Notes: generated from the sequence alone by a model not told the origin. A stretch of 64,000 nucleotides of DNA from Vibrio penaeicida (GCF_019977755.1 NZ_AP025145.1:1-64000), one strand, 5' to 3'; shown: positions 7,855 to 16,930, counted from the first letter of the stretch. Numbers and translations are program-made.

Positions 7855-8634
7855 ATGGACAAAAAAGCAGTACTAACTCAATACAATCAGTTTGAGCGAA
7901 TCAACATTAATCTTACTGGGTATCAGAGGCACCAAACAATGGAGGTGGTTCGTTTGGTGTCAGATAACCCTGATGGCAGTCTTATTTCGTATTTTGATTT
8001 AAATGACGCCAACGCGAATGCAGCCATTGATAGTGAAGTGGATTACTTCACTTCGCTTCGACGTAGCTTTGAATGGAAAGTCTACGATTTTGATTCCCCG
8101 AGCGACATGGGAAAAAGATTAGAGAAGAAAGGATTTGTGGCAGATGAGCCTGAATCTTTTATGGTGTTGGATCTCTATACCATTGACGTCCAGCTCCCTG
8201 TCTCTGGCCGAGTTGTCGAAGTCAGTGATGAGGAAGGTATTCGAGATGCAATTGCTGTCCAGGAAGCCGTTTGGAAAACCGATCTTAGTGGACATTTCGA
8301 TTACCTCAGCAACTTCAAACGTACGCAGCCAGACCAAATCACTATTTATGTGGTGTACGACAACAATGAACCTGTGAGCTCCGGTTGGATAACCTATAAC
8401 GGTGAAAGTCCATTCGCGGGTGTATGGGGTGGCAGTACATTGGAAGCACACCGTGGAAAAGGCTGTTATACCGCACTTTTGCACCAACGAATCAACGACG
8501 CTAAACGCCGCGGAATTCACTATCTCACCATTGATGCGTCAGACATGAGTCAACCCATTGCCGAAAAGCACGGGTTTCAGCAGCTCGCTGTCACAACCCC
8601 TTTCAACTACGACATTAAAAACAAGAATGAATAA
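7855..8634 (+). CDS. GNAT-family N-acetyltransferase
   Basis: A 259-residue protein whose C-terminal half (about 125-255) is a GNAT acetyl-CoA-dependent acetyltransferase domain. The segment GGSTLEAHRGKGCYTALLHQ fits motif A, with RGKGCY in place of the usual RxxGxG/A pyrophosphate loop. The N-terminal half is a divergent GNAT-like extension, so it may be a tandem-GNAT protein. The substrate is unknown. The next GNAT gene overlaps its 3' end by eight bases, so the two are probably co-translated. It starts the accessory run that continues to 13 kb. Confidence 0.82.
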   Translation: MDKKAVLTQYNQFERININLTGYQRHQTMEVVRLVSDNPDGSLISYFDLNDANANAAIDSEVDYFTSLRRSFEWKVYDFDSPSDMGKRLEKKGFVADEPESFMVLDLYTIDVQLPVSGRVVEVSDEEGIRDAIAVQEAVWKTDLSGHFDYLSNFKRTQPDQITIYVVYDNNEPVSSGWITYNGESPFAGVWGGSTLEAHRGKGCYTALLHQRINDAKRRGIHYLTIDASDMSQPIAEKHGFQQLAVTTPFNYDIKNKNE

Positions 8635-9100
8635 CGTCGATATCGTTCCTGTTTCTTCGGAAGATACGGTGCATAAGGCATTGCAGCATTCATGTTTTCA
8701 AGCGTTAAGAAACGTATACACACCGCGCCAGACTGTACACCAGATCCAAAAAAACCGGACCGATAATCATCAAGCTTTTGGTGCGTTGATTCTGGGAACA
8801 CTGGTAGGGAGCTTAGAAGCCCAATTCGATGGACACTCCGTCAGTATTCGATCTGTCGCCGTTGATCATAAGTACCGAAAGCAAGGTATTGCCGGAAAGA
8901 TGATCAAGGCGGCAATGGGATCTTATGCTTCTGCCCAAAGTGTTTCGCTCTGGTGTGTTGAGCAAACAGGCAATGTATCTGTATTTGAGAAAATAGGCTT
9001 CAAGGTCACGCAACGTATTGAATCTGATATCTTAATTCTTACCGATGGTAGCCCGGCCATTGAAGTACAAATGACAATCGATGTAAAACGAAAGGAATAA
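8627..9100 (+). CDS. GNAT-family N-acetyltransferase
   Basis: A 157-residue acetyltransferase. SIRSVAVDHKYRKQGIAGKMIKA (about 72-94) is GNAT motif A, including the acetyl-CoA loop KYRKQGIAG, and NVSVFEKIGFK is motif B. The ATG at 8627 overlaps the end of the upstream GNAT gene; in-frame upstream codons lie wholly inside that gene and were not used. The stop lies four bases before the MerR gene, implying one transcript for GNAT, GNAT and MerR. Substrate unknown. Confidence 0.82.
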   Translation: MNNVDIVPVSSEDTVHKALQHSCFQALRNVYTPRQTVHQIQKNRTDNHQAFGALILGTLVGSLEAQFDGHSVSIRSVAVDHKYRKQGIAGKMIKAAMGSYASAQSVSLWCVEQTGNVSVFEKIGFKVTQRIESDILILTDGSPAIEVQMTIDVKRKE

Positions 9101-9104
9101 CTCA

Positions 9105-9458
9105 ATGCTTATCGGACAAGTATCTCAATCCACTGGCTTAACCACCAAAGCGATTCGACTTTATGAAGAAAAGGGGCTTATTCAGCCTCCCGCTCGTCGA
9201 GGTCGTTATCGAGTCTACTCTGAAGAAGACCTTGATGTGCTTCAATTGATTGTCGAAGCAAAGTCACTTGGCGTGACATTAGCGCAACTGAAAGGCGTGA
9301 TTACTTATCGAGATGGTGAAGTGGATTGGCAAAAAGTGCATCAATTTTTGTTAGAAGTAAAAAAGAATCTACAAATTGAACTTGATAGGGTGCTGAAAAA
9401 TATAGAAAAAATAGATAATTGCATCGAATCCATGGATTCTTGCCCAAAAAGTCGTTGA
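9105..9458 (+). CDS. MerR-family transcriptional regulator
   Basis: A 117-residue MerR-type regulator. The N-terminal winged helix (about 1-70) shows the family pattern LIGQVSQSTGLTTKAIRLYE and RRGRYRVYSEEDL. A coiled-coil dimerisation helix follows, with a short C-terminus containing one Cys in SMDSCPKSR. It lacks the paired metal-binding Cys of mercury, copper or zinc sensors, so a redox or small-molecule effector is more likely. It lies four bases after the second GNAT gene and 59 bases before the oxidoreductase gene, its likely target. Confidence 0.88.
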   Translation: MLIGQVSQSTGLTTKAIRLYEEKGLIQPPARRGRYRVYSEEDLDVLQLIVEAKSLGVTLAQLKGVITYRDGEVDWQKVHQFLLEVKKNLQIELDRVLKNIEKIDNCIESMDSCPKSR

Positions 9459-9517
9459 CTCTGACCCTAAGGGCAAAGATGTAATGCTTGTCTGCTTAGT
9501 TAAATGGAAATCAGACA

Positions 9518-10096
9518 ATGAAAAAAATACTGTTACTTAATGCCAACCCGAAGTTATCCAGTTTTGCTAAACTGCTGGCCGATTCTTATGAAGTTGAAGC
9601 GAGAGAGAAAGCAGAAGTTCGTCGAATGAACCTGTCAGAGATGGAGTTTAATCTCAGCTTGGATACCGGCTACGATAGTGAGCAGCCACTAGAACCAAGT
9701 TTGGACGCCTTTCAGCAAGCGATCACTTGGGCGGATCATATTGTGGTTATTTCCCCCATATGGTGGGGAGGTATTCCGGCCAAGTTTAAAGGGCTGCTAG
9801 ATAGATCCATCCTACCTGGCTTTGCGTTCAAGTATGAAAAGGGCAGTGCTGAGCCTGCTCAACTTCTAACAGGAAAGACGGTTCGACTTATACTCACAAT
9901 GGATGCGCCAGAGGAGTATTTGGAATATCAAGCGAAACCCGTTTTGGATCAACTCGATCTATTCACATTCCAATTCAGCGGAATGTCACCGGCAAAAGTG
10001 AACTTGTTTGGATCGATAATTGGTTCTGATGAAGCTCAAAGACAGCAATGGCTAACAGAGGTCGCTGAATTAGGGGCTTCTGAATCAGTGAAATGA
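9518..10096 (+). CDS. NAD(P)H-dependent flavodoxin-fold oxidoreductase
   Basis: A 192-residue protein of the NAD(P)H:quinone oxidoreductase (flavodoxin-2 fold, YwrO/MdaB-like) family, which uses FMN or FAD to reduce quinones in two-electron steps. The N-terminal ILLLNANPKLSSFAK is the phosphate-binding start of the fold. ISPIWWGGIPAKFKGLLDR (about 84-102) and LPGFAFKYE are characteristic family motifs. Soluble and cytoplasmic. It follows a MerR regulator, an arrangement common for electrophile or redox-responsive reductases. Confidence 0.85.
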   Translation: MKKILLLNANPKLSSFAKLLADSYEVEAREKAEVRRMNLSEMEFNLSLDTGYDSEQPLEPSLDAFQQAITWADHIVVISPIWWGGIPAKFKGLLDRSILPGFAFKYEKGSAEPAQLLTGKTVRLILTMDAPEEYLEYQAKPVLDQLDLFTFQFSGMSPAKVNLFGSIIGSDEAQRQQWLTEVAELGASESVK

Positions 10097-10183
10097 TTAG
10101 GTCAACAGACCCTAATCAACAAGAAAAACGAGTGGCAGCGAGGCTGAGTCTGCTGCTCGTTTCTGCATTATTAAAGGTACCCA

Positions 10184-10651
10184 ATGACACCGACCCAACA
10201 TGCTTTCTTAAATCAATATCTTGATACATTGCCTAAAAGTGAAAGAGACACTATTCCCCAAATTACCGCTGAGTATTTTTGTGCCGACGAATACAACGCC
10301 AACGAATGCGCGCGCTTAATCAATGAAGGCACTAAAACTGCTTCATGTAGCTTGAAACAAGGCTACGATATCGAAGATGAACCCCTGCCCGTTGTTGGGC
10401 GCTTGACCCTAGTCTTGAACTGGAAAGAAGAACCCGTTTGTATTGTGAAGCTAACAGACGTTGCTTTTTGTCCGTTTGAAGAGGTAACCGAAAAGTTTGC
10501 AAAAGCCGAAGGCGAAGGAGACGGCACCTATGAATGGTGGCATACCGCGCATGTGAACTTTTTTACTCAATATGCCAAGGAAGTTGGTGCCGAGTTCAAT
10601 GACTCGTCGGAGTTAGTACTGGAACGATTCGAGAAAGTGTTTCCTTTGTAA
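10184..10651 (+). CDS. ASCH-domain protein
   Basis: A 155-residue ASCH-domain protein (fold related to the PUA domain; members bind RNA or hydrolyse modified nucleosides such as N4-acetylcytidine). Recognisable motifs are GTKTASCSLKQGY (substrate-pocket Lys/Thr region), the middle strand VVGRLTLVLNW, and C-terminal EGEGDGTYEWWHTAHVNFF. The size is normal for the family. A GGAGAGG ribosome binding site just after its stop serves the methyltransferase gene nine bases downstream, so the two genes are probably co-transcribed. Confidence 0.85.
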   Translation: MTPTQHAFLNQYLDTLPKSERDTIPQITAEYFCADEYNANECARLINEGTKTASCSLKQGYDIEDEPLPVVGRLTLVLNWKEEPVCIVKLTDVAFCPFEEVTEKFAKAEGEGDGTYEWWHTAHVNFFTQYAKEVGAEFNDSSELVLERFEKVFPL

Positions 10652-10660
10652 GGAGAGGTT

Positions 10661-11380
10661 ATGAAGTTAGACATGTACACCAAACACGCAAAAGAGTACG
10701 CCAAAGCAGTTGAAGACAATATTTACAACGCGAATTTCGAACGTCCTTCTACGTTGGCGCTAGTTGGAGATGTGAGTGGGAAAGCGGTATTGGACTTAGG
10801 TTGTGGCTCAGGCGAGTATGCCAACTACTTTCTTACCGAGGGGGCTGCGAGTGTCACCTGCGTGGATGTGTCTCAAGATATGATTGATATTGTTCAATCA
10901 AGGTTTAAAAACAAAGTATGCGCTTACTCTCAAGATCTGTCTGTTGGCTTGCCTTACGAAGAAAACGATAGCGCAGACGTTGTTGTGTGCCCGCTGGTGG
11001 TTCATTACCTAAAAGATTTGGGTGCGTTTTTTAAAGAAGTTACGCGTGTTTTGAAGCCCGGTGGTGTTTTTGTTTTTTCCACTCATCACCCTATGGTGGA
11101 TTTCAAATCATCGCCTTCTGGTGACTATTTCAGGTGTGAATTGATTGAAGAGGAATGGAATACACTCAGCCAGCCTGTGGAAGTCTCTTTCTATCGTCGC
11201 TCACTTACCGGCACGTTTAACGCCATTACTCAAAGTGGCTTAGTCGTCGCCCAATTTTCAGAAGGGGAGGTGACTGAACAAGTAAAAGCGCTATCAGAAG
11301 AGAGATACCAAAGGCTGAAAACTCGCCCTCAATTTATGTTTATAAAGTGCCAACACAGGCAACCTTTAGCTCAATCATAA
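10661..11380 (+). CDS. Class I SAM-dependent methyltransferase
   Basis: A 239-residue methyltransferase. AVLDLGCGSGEYANYF (about 43-58) is the SAM-binding motif I, VTCVDVSQDMIDI supplies the acidic residue after strand 2, and VVCPLVVHYLKDLGAF and EVTRVLKPGGVFVFSTHHP are the typical post-motifs of the UbiE/COQ5-like Methyltransf_11 group. The acceptor substrate is unknown. Nine bases separate it from the ASCH gene, and a broken GNAT gene follows. Confidence 0.87.
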   Translation: MKLDMYTKHAKEYAKAVEDNIYNANFERPSTLALVGDVSGKAVLDLGCGSGEYANYFLTEGAASVTCVDVSQDMIDIVQSRFKNKVCAYSQDLSVGLPYEENDSADVVVCPLVVHYLKDLGAFFKEVTRVLKPGGVFVFSTHHPMVDFKSSPSGDYFRCELIEEEWNTLSQPVEVSFYRRSLTGTFNAITQSGLVVAQFSEGEVTEQVKALSEERYQRLKTRPQFMFIKCQHRQPLAQS

Positions 11381-11392
11381 AAGGGAAACTCT

Positions 11393-11708
11393 ATGATTCA
11401 AATGTCTCTGCTTTCAATGTCACCTATTACCGAATCAGAAGCTTGGCTATGTTTGGTTCTTCGTGAAAAAGCGTCCGGAAGTCTATCGGCGTGACCGGTT
11501 TCTTTATGGATAAAGGCATTGCAGAAGGTGAGCACTAACATACTCAGTTCAGAGCTATGTTCTTTGAAGGAAACTTCACCTCAGAACGCGTCCTTGAAAA
11601 GAGTGGTTTGAACTGAAAGAGACTGTTGCCGATACCTACGAAATCGGCGGGAAAATGTATGCGGATCGAGTATTTATTCATGACTACTTTAGAACAGTTA
11701 AATCGTAA
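11393..11708 (+). pseudogene. Broken GNAT acetyltransferase
   Basis: An ATG with a good AAGGGA site begins a frame that stops after 33 codons. The continuing similarity to a RimJ/RimL-type acetyltransferase is scattered over other frames: GVTGFFMDKGIAEGEH, then FFEGNFTSERVLEKSGL, then LKETVADTYEIGGKMYADRVF to a TAA at 11706-11708. At least three disabling changes are needed to explain this, so the gene is dead and not merely misread. The central fragment (GNFTSERVLEKSG) matches the classic motif B of this family. Confidence 0.7.
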
Positions 11709-11837
11709 TCTATTGACTTGTAATTTACATTATATGTTGAGATGGTTCTAAGGCTAATATATTGGAATATATAAGATAACTAGCAGTGATTTATGATATG
11801 CATATAAATTTGATGTTAAAGGAACATTCGGGAAAAG

Positions 11838-12566
11838 ATGGCTAGCTTCTCTACATATGCAAAAAATAAAATGTTAGATCTGTACAATAATCATGATCAT
11901 GAAGTAGGGTCTCAATTAAAGAAAAATAATCCCAAAAAATATGAGAGTTTAGAAGCAACGGACTGTATTACCTACGTGCTTAAGGTTCTTTCTCATTCAT
12001 ATATGAAAATGGGTAATAGACAACTTTCCAAAGATATATGGCTTATGGGAAGAGAAAGTGCGCAAAGCAATTTTAGAGGAACGATATTGGCCAAAAAGTT
12101 AGTGGGTAACTACGGTTGGTCAAGTATATTTGTTACACCAGACTCAATTCATCCTGAAGATGGAGACGAGGAACACACTTATGCCGCTGTGATGGCGAAA
12201 CGTCGTTGTGTCTACAGTCCTGATCAGGTTCCGGTCAGATATCTTGTGGCTGATTATTCTCCCACTAAAGAATCGCACTCTGAGTTTCAGAAACTGTATC
12301 CCAACCTACCAGCTAGAAAGTTAAAAGTATTGGGTTATGAAGAGCTAAGAAAAATACCGTTTGCATTTGGTTTGTCTAGAGGTGGGACTCACTGCTGGCT
12401 ATTTTCAGAAGGCTACGTTTATGAAGTTCATTGGGATAAAATAGGAAAAGGACTTTATAGCAAGGTATCTTTAAAGCAATTTGATTGGTTATCTAGTTTA
12501 ATTGTCGTGCCAGCTGATACTGAAAGTAAATATAAATTAAAAACTCTCAATTGTTGGGGGAGATGA
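11838..12566 (+). CDS. Putative papain-like (NlpC/P60-like) amidase, effector candidate
   Basis: A 242-residue protein without signal peptide. I recognise no named family, but two segments look like a papain-fold amidase: DCITYVLKVL with Cys43, comparable to the catalytic Cys helix of NlpC/P60 enzymes, and GGTHCWLFSEGYVYEVHW with His185, comparable to the GxHVGIY strand carrying the catalytic His. The following gene encodes a small exported protein, starts within the stop codon of this one, and would be suited as a periplasmic immunity protein. Together this resembles type VI peptidoglycan-amidase effector (Tae) and immunity (Tai) pairs. The AT-rich composition and neighbouring gene debris suggest recent acquisition. 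No Hcp, VgrG or PAAR gene is nearby. Alternative: a housekeeping cell-wall hydrolase or a non-enzymatic protein. Confidence 0.6.
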   Translation: MASFSTYAKNKMLDLYNNHDHEVGSQLKKNNPKKYESLEATDCITYVLKVLSHSYMKMGNRQLSKDIWLMGRESAQSNFRGTILAKKLVGNYGWSSIFVTPDSIHPEDGDEEHTYAAVMAKRRCVYSPDQVPVRYLVADYSPTKESHSEFQKLYPNLPARKLKVLGYEELRKIPFAFGLSRGGTHCWLFSEGYVYEVHWDKIGKGLYSKVSLKQFDWLSSLIVVPADTESKYKLKTLNCWGR

Positions 12567-12985
12567 TGAGGTTTAATATATATAGAGTTTTTTTTCTAGT
12601 ATTTATGTTCGTTTTTTCTTCTAGCATAAATGCGAACTCTTCTATTACCGTCATGAACTATCACGACTTCGGTCCCCCTTCACTAAGTGGAAAATTGTTG
12701 GGTGTTGAATGGTTTCAATGGCAATCTCATGGAGACTCTAAGCCGAGGAATTATCCTGTTAAAGTTGTTGTATATGAGGGGTACGAATTAGAAAAGGTCG
12801 AAAGTCTATATCCCGTTAATTCTGCAAAAGAACAGGACTTTAGATATGTAACTTTTGACTCAGCGGTTGACTTTATTGATTCCTCTCTAATCGACTTGAA
12901 AGCGCTTCAAGATGAAGGCGCACCTGTGGCGAATATTGTTAGTAAACTTGAGAAAACCAAAGATACGCTTTCTCAGCGTAGATAG
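12563..12985 (+). CDS. Exported small protein, possible immunity partner
   Basis: A 140-residue protein (139 if the next ATG is used) with a clear Sec signal peptide: basic start MMRFNIYR, hydrophobic core VFFLVFMFVFSSS, cleavage probably after NAN near residue 26. The mature part is about 115 residues, acidic, without Cys, and unrecognised. It starts in the overlap ATGATG with the stop codon of the upstream amidase-like gene, so translation is coupled, and the GGGGGAG ribosome binding site lies in the end of that gene. Small size, periplasmic address and coupling fit an immunity protein for a cell-wall-degrading effector. Confidence 0.65.
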   Translation: MMRFNIYRVFFLVFMFVFSSSINANSSITVMNYHDFGPPSLSGKLLGVEWFQWQSHGDSKPRNYPVKVVVYEGYELEKVESLYPVNSAKEQDFRYVTFDSAVDFIDSSLIDLKALQDEGAPVANIVSKLEKTKDTLSQRR

Positions 12986-13259
12986 AATTGGAATATATTT
13001 TTCTGAAAATTCGCTTTCAATTTTGTATTCATACCGGCTTCACTTTTAGCGGTGACAGCCGGATTCACCTCTTCATACCATTTCTCATCTTTGATTCCAT
13101 CAATGCCACACCTGTTGCATCTAACTCCTCCTTGCAACACTACATAGATTTCTAACTTCTCTAAAAACTCTATTTATTAAAGAGTTGTTCGATCTTTCTA
13201 TCAGGAACACTTTTTGACTATTGAGGTATGAATAAACCAATAAACAGAAAGGAAACTTT

Positions 13260-14039
13260 ATGTCTCTGAAAGGAAAAACAGTGCTTGTGACAGGTGCGGG
13301 GAGAGGAATTGGCAAAGGTATCGCAACGGAATTTGCCAAACTCGGTTGCAACTTAGTGATCGCCGATATCAATGTCGACAACGCCCAAACGACGGCAAAA
13401 GAGTTGACTGGCTATGACGTTGAGACACTGGCTCTGCAAAGTGATATTTCAAAATGGGAAGATGTGAAAAGCATGGTATCGAAAGCAGTCGAACGCTTTG
13501 GAACGCTGGATATAGCGGTAAACAATGCAGGGGTACTCAGTATCAAGTCTGTTGAAGAATTAACTGAAGAAGATTGGGACTTTGTGAACAACGTGAATGC
13601 CAAAGGGGTGTTCTTGTGTTGCAAAGCCGAAATTGCCGCCATGAAAAAAACGGGAAGCGGGCGAATCATTAATGTTGCTTCTATCGCGGGAAAAGAAGGC
13701 TTCCCCGATTTGGCGCACTATTGTGCATCGAAATTTGCAGTGGTCGGGTTTACCAATTCGCTGGCAAAAGAGATGCAACGTACAGGTATTACAGTGAATG
13801 CGATTTGTCCGGGTATTGTGCCTACCGCCATGTGGTACGGACCGGACGGGTTAGCTGAGCGTTGGAAACTGGAAGGTGAAACCATGGAAGAATCCTGGGC
13901 GCGCCACCAAGACATTCTGATCCCTCAAGGCGTAGGTCAAACCCCGGAAGATATGGGGAAACTTGCTGTGTATTTTGCTCAGGCAGAGCACGTGACGGGT
14001 CAGGCAGTGAATGTGGATGGCGGATTTACCTTTCACTGA
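13260..14039 (+). CDS. Short-chain dehydrogenase/reductase
   Basis: A 259-residue classical SDR. The nucleotide motif TGAGRGIG lies at 11-18, NNAG at 88-91, catalytic Ser141, Tyr154 and Lys158 (YCASK), and PGIVPT follows. Asp36 after strand 2 favours NAD over NADP. The closest visual resemblance is to sugar-alcohol or diacetyl/acetoin reductases of about 255-260 residues, but the substrate cannot be fixed. A GGAAA ribosome binding site precedes the ATG. It stands alone, convergent with nadV. Confidence 0.9.
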   Translation: MSLKGKTVLVTGAGRGIGKGIATEFAKLGCNLVIADINVDNAQTTAKELTGYDVETLALQSDISKWEDVKSMVSKAVERFGTLDIAVNNAGVLSIKSVEELTEEDWDFVNNVNAKGVFLCCKAEIAAMKKTGSGRIINVASIAGKEGFPDLAHYCASKFAVVGFTNSLAKEMQRTGITVNAICPGIVPTAMWYGPDGLAERWKLEGETMEESWARHQDILIPQGVGQTPEDMGKLAVYFAQAEHVTGQAVNVDGGFTFH

Positions 14040-14101
14040 ATCTCCCGCTTTTGCTTATCAGGTTCGGTATAGTAGAGATAGTAGAGATAGGAGAGAAGAG
14101 A

Positions 14102-14131
14102 GTTGTTGCCACATTTAGGTGTGGCAACAAC
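14102..14131. terminator. Hairpin between SDR gene and nadV
   Basis: A perfect 12-bp inverted repeat (GTTGTTGCCACA and its complement) with a six-base loop lies between the two convergent genes. There is no strong T run on either side, so it may be a weak bidirectional terminator or an mRNA-stabilising hairpin. A short tandem GTAGAGATA repeat lies just before it. Confidence 0.5.
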
Positions 14132-14149
14132 GAGTACATGCCCTGACAA

Positions 14150-15523
14150 TCAGGCGCAGGCTTGGATACGCTCGCGAATGTCTTGCAGCGTATGACGTTT
14201 GAGTACCTGCCCGTCTTTGAACACCACTTGAAGCGCGTTTTCACGTCCGTTTAACTCGTCTTCACGGACTGTTTCCCAGTTGGATGCTTCGATAACGGCT
14301 AATCTACCTTTTCGAGACGCTTTATTAGGATCGGTCGCCGGATCTTTGAATACATCGTGCCATTTCCCATCAATGCAAATGGCAGACGCTTTCATGGCAA
14401 ACTTCATGGTGTCTCGGTTTACCTTTTGCAGCAGTTCAGCACCCATGCCAAACGCCAAGTTATCGGCACTGATTTCTTTGGATTTAAGTTCGGAGAGAAT
14501 ATGTTCGATGGTGGTTTGAGAGATCCCATCGCCTTGAATGACTCGAACGCAATCTGGCAACATACGGAATCCTTTTTTGTTTCGGAATTCCCCAAATTTA
14601 GCCATTAAGCGCTCGATGGTTTGCGCCACAATCTCGACGGGGTTGCCCGAGTCGGGACGAACAACCAAGGTTCCACCACTGTTTTCGACTTTCGCTTTTA
14701 ACTTGTCTCCCCAAATATTATCGATGGCGTGGAACAGGTCATAACTGTCGCTCACAACCGCCACTAAGCTTCCAGGTTTCGAGAATTGGTCTAGCATGTT
14801 TTGGTAGGCCAAAGATTCGTTTTTCTGCCCCCATGCCGTTATGGTGCTGTGTTCGGCTGCGGGGATGGAGTACCCAGCAATGTCTTCGTTGTAGTAGCGT
14901 TTGGCATAAACCAATGCAGAAACGGTGTCCGTCCCCATAAAGTTCAATAGGTGGGCTAAACCACCTATGGATGCCGCTTCATTACTTGCCGCGCCACGAG
15001 CACCAAAATCGTGAAGCTTGAAAGGTAACCCGTCTAGGTTGTCTGCCGTTTCTCTCAGATAACGTTGAATAATCGATTTAATCGCGAAAGATTTACTGGC
15101 GACAGTGGTTGGGTACCAAACCGCTCTCAATAACGATGTTTCAAGGTAGCTGGTTAACCACGCGCATTTTGGATCCGTATTTTGAATTTGCACCAAAGGC
15201 GTACGCGCTGGCACAACACTTCCTTCTGGGAGTGCTTGGATTTCAATCGGTAAGTAGCCTTTATGCGTTTCTAAAATATATTGCCAGCCCTCATCATTGA
15301 AGGGTTCACCGTGCGCCGTTAATACCGCTTTCGCTTCATCAATGTCTTCTTGAGAAATGGGGTGTGACAAATATTGGTCAAGAAACATTTGCAAGCCGAA
15401 ATACACTCCTTGCGGGTATTCACCGCCACGGGACTCAATGTAGCTTGAGACGAATTCTGTCTTTGGCGGATATTGGAGGTAATGAGAGGCTTTGTACGAG
15501 TCGGTATTCAAAATGATATTCAT
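14150..15523 (-). CDS. nadV: Nicotinamide phosphoribosyltransferase
   Basis: A 457-residue NAMPT-type enzyme that converts nicotinamide and PRPP to NMN, giving direct NAD salvage without deamidation. The family start NTDSYKASHYLQYP, the loop HDFGARGAASNEAA (about 171-184), GTDTV, AAEHST with the phosphate-accepting His225, and VRPDSGNP (288-295) are all present. The length is close to the bacterial and human enzymes. Minus strand, monocistronic, convergent with the SDR gene; the NMN product would feed NadM/NadR-type adenylyltransferases elsewhere. The start codon opens the conserved motif, so the start is well supported. Confidence 0.95.
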   Translation of the reverse strand: MNIILNTDSYKASHYLQYPPKTEFVSSYIESRGGEYPQGVYFGLQMFLDQYLSHPISQEDIDEAKAVLTAHGEPFNDEGWQYILETHKGYLPIEIQALPEGSVVPARTPLVQIQNTDPKCAWLTSYLETSLLRAVWYPTTVASKSFAIKSIIQRYLRETADNLDGLPFKLHDFGARGAASNEAASIGGLAHLLNFMGTDTVSALVYAKRYYNEDIAGYSIPAAEHSTITAWGQKNESLAYQNMLDQFSKPGSLVAVVSDSYDLFHAIDNIWGDKLKAKVENSGGTLVVRPDSGNPVEIVAQTIERLMAKFGEFRNKKGFRMLPDCVRVIQGDGISQTTIEHILSELKSKEISADNLAFGMGAELLQKVNRDTMKFAMKASAICIDGKWHDVFKDPATDPNKASRKGRLAVIEASNWETVREDELNGRENALQVVFKDGQVLKRHTLQDIRERIQACA

Positions 15524-15773
15524 GAAGCGATAACCTGTCCTGCCTAGGTCAACTGACCCAAAGGGCTTAGAAACAAAAATGAAATAAATGAATGAGTTCG
15601 ATTATGTGTATGTCAGTGATGAATCGCAAGTCATGGTGAGGCGAGTTCTGATCAGTGCCCATTTTATTACATTTTCACAATGCTCTATGGCAGCAGACGC
15701 GTTTTTCCACTGAGTTATTTTCCAAAGCTCAAAGCTCAAAGCCCCATCGCTCCAGATCTATAAGGCTAAAGGG

Positions 15774-16778
15774 CTATGCTCCATTGATAACCAACTCGGG
15801 TTTGACCTTCACAATGTGATTGCCCGTATCGCCACGCTCCCACAGTTCGAATGCTAAATGGATCATTTCTTTTACGTTCTGCCTCACCATAAATGCGTTG
15901 TAGGGCACGTAGGCAAGAAAGGGGTGGTAATCGAAACAGCCAATTACGGAGCGGCGAAGAGGGTGGCGTTGGTTTTCTTGCATGAATTGAATGATCCCTT
16001 CAAAAGCAGTAATTGAATTGACGAACACGCCAGCAGGGGCGGGACGAGAAGGGGCAAATATGCGTTTCGCGGTTTCATGTACTTCTTTGGGTTGGTAGCC
16101 TTCAGCGTAGATACTGCAAAATTCATTAGGAAGATCAGATGTCGCTTGTTTAAACCCCCTGATTCGCTCTTTAGTGGCGTAATCGTCCAAATTACCGCCA
16201 ATGAAAACAAGGCTTTGTGCTGAATTACTTTTGAATCGATCGCGAATGGCGACCACTAAATCAGTCGCACCCGAGAAGTTATCGGTCACAATCGAAGGTG
16301 CTTTTGTTCCCGGTAAATCGAGATTGATGTGCGGCACACCAGCTTGTGTACACAAATCGCTAATGGCATCTGGATCGGTTGCGCCCGCAATAAATAAGGC
16401 ATCGACCGAAAAGGAAATCAACGTTTCTGCGGTTTGCAGTTCGTCGGATGACTCACGTTCCGTGGCGATAACAATGGGGCATAAACCTCGACTCTTGGCA
16501 CTGTGATCGAACTCCTGTGCTAACGAGGCGAAAAATCGGCTATCGTGTTGCGGAATTAATAAACCAATCATACCTGACTTAGCGGCTCTTAGCCCACGTG
16601 CCTGCATGTTAATGTAATACCCTTTTTCTCTGGCGAATTGTTGGATATGCATGGCTTTCTTTTCAGAGATCCGCCTTGCTTTCCAAGTCCCATTGAGTGC
16701 AGAGCTAACGGTGGATGCTGATATCTCCAGTTCTTTGGCAATGTCATAAATGGTGGTTTTCTTTTCTGACTTGCTCAT
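15774..16778 (-). CDS. LacI-family repressor of the adjacent sugar transporter
   Basis: A 334-residue LacI/GalR regulator. The helix-turn-helix and hinge are at residues 8-60 (TTIYDIAKELEISASTVSSA), followed by a periplasmic-binding-protein-type effector domain (about 68-330). It is divergent from the sugar ABC operon, and the roughly 370-bp spacer holds two near-identical 16-bp palindromes of the LacI type (16931-16946, 17021-17036) that should be its operators. The inducer is probably the sugar carried by the transporter. An AAAGGAAG site precedes the ATG. Confidence 0.92.
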   Translation of the reverse strand: MSKSEKKTTIYDIAKELEISASTVSSALNGTWKARRISEKKAMHIQQFAREKGYYINMQARGLRAAKSGMIGLLIPQHDSRFFASLAQEFDHSAKSRGLCPIVIATERESSDELQTAETLISFSVDALFIAGATDPDAISDLCTQAGVPHINLDLPGTKAPSIVTDNFSGATDLVVAIRDRFKSNSAQSLVFIGGNLDDYATKERIRGFKQATSDLPNEFCSIYAEGYQPKEVHETAKRIFAPSRPAPAGVFVNSITAFEGIIQFMQENQRHPLRRSVIGCFDYHPFLAYVPYNAFMVRQNVKEMIHLAFELWERGDTGNHIVKVKPELVINGA

Positions 16779-16930
16779 CGCGCTTCCTTTCTTTTTTGTT
16801 AACGTCGTATTTTAAAAAATATTAAAAAAATAACTATTTATTTTTCAGTAGATTACAAGAGTGATACTTTCTTTTTTATTGTCGTATCAATAGTGAGGCA
16901 ACCATTTTTTCAAAGTATACCTTACTATTT

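Noticed and set aside
12973..13128. Minus-strand frame reading like coding sequence (RCNRCGI, then DEKWYEEVNPAV and SEAGMNTKL) ending in TGA
   Set aside because: About 50 codons without a start codon, ribosome binding site or recognised family; possibly the tail of a lost gene, but too weak to annotate.
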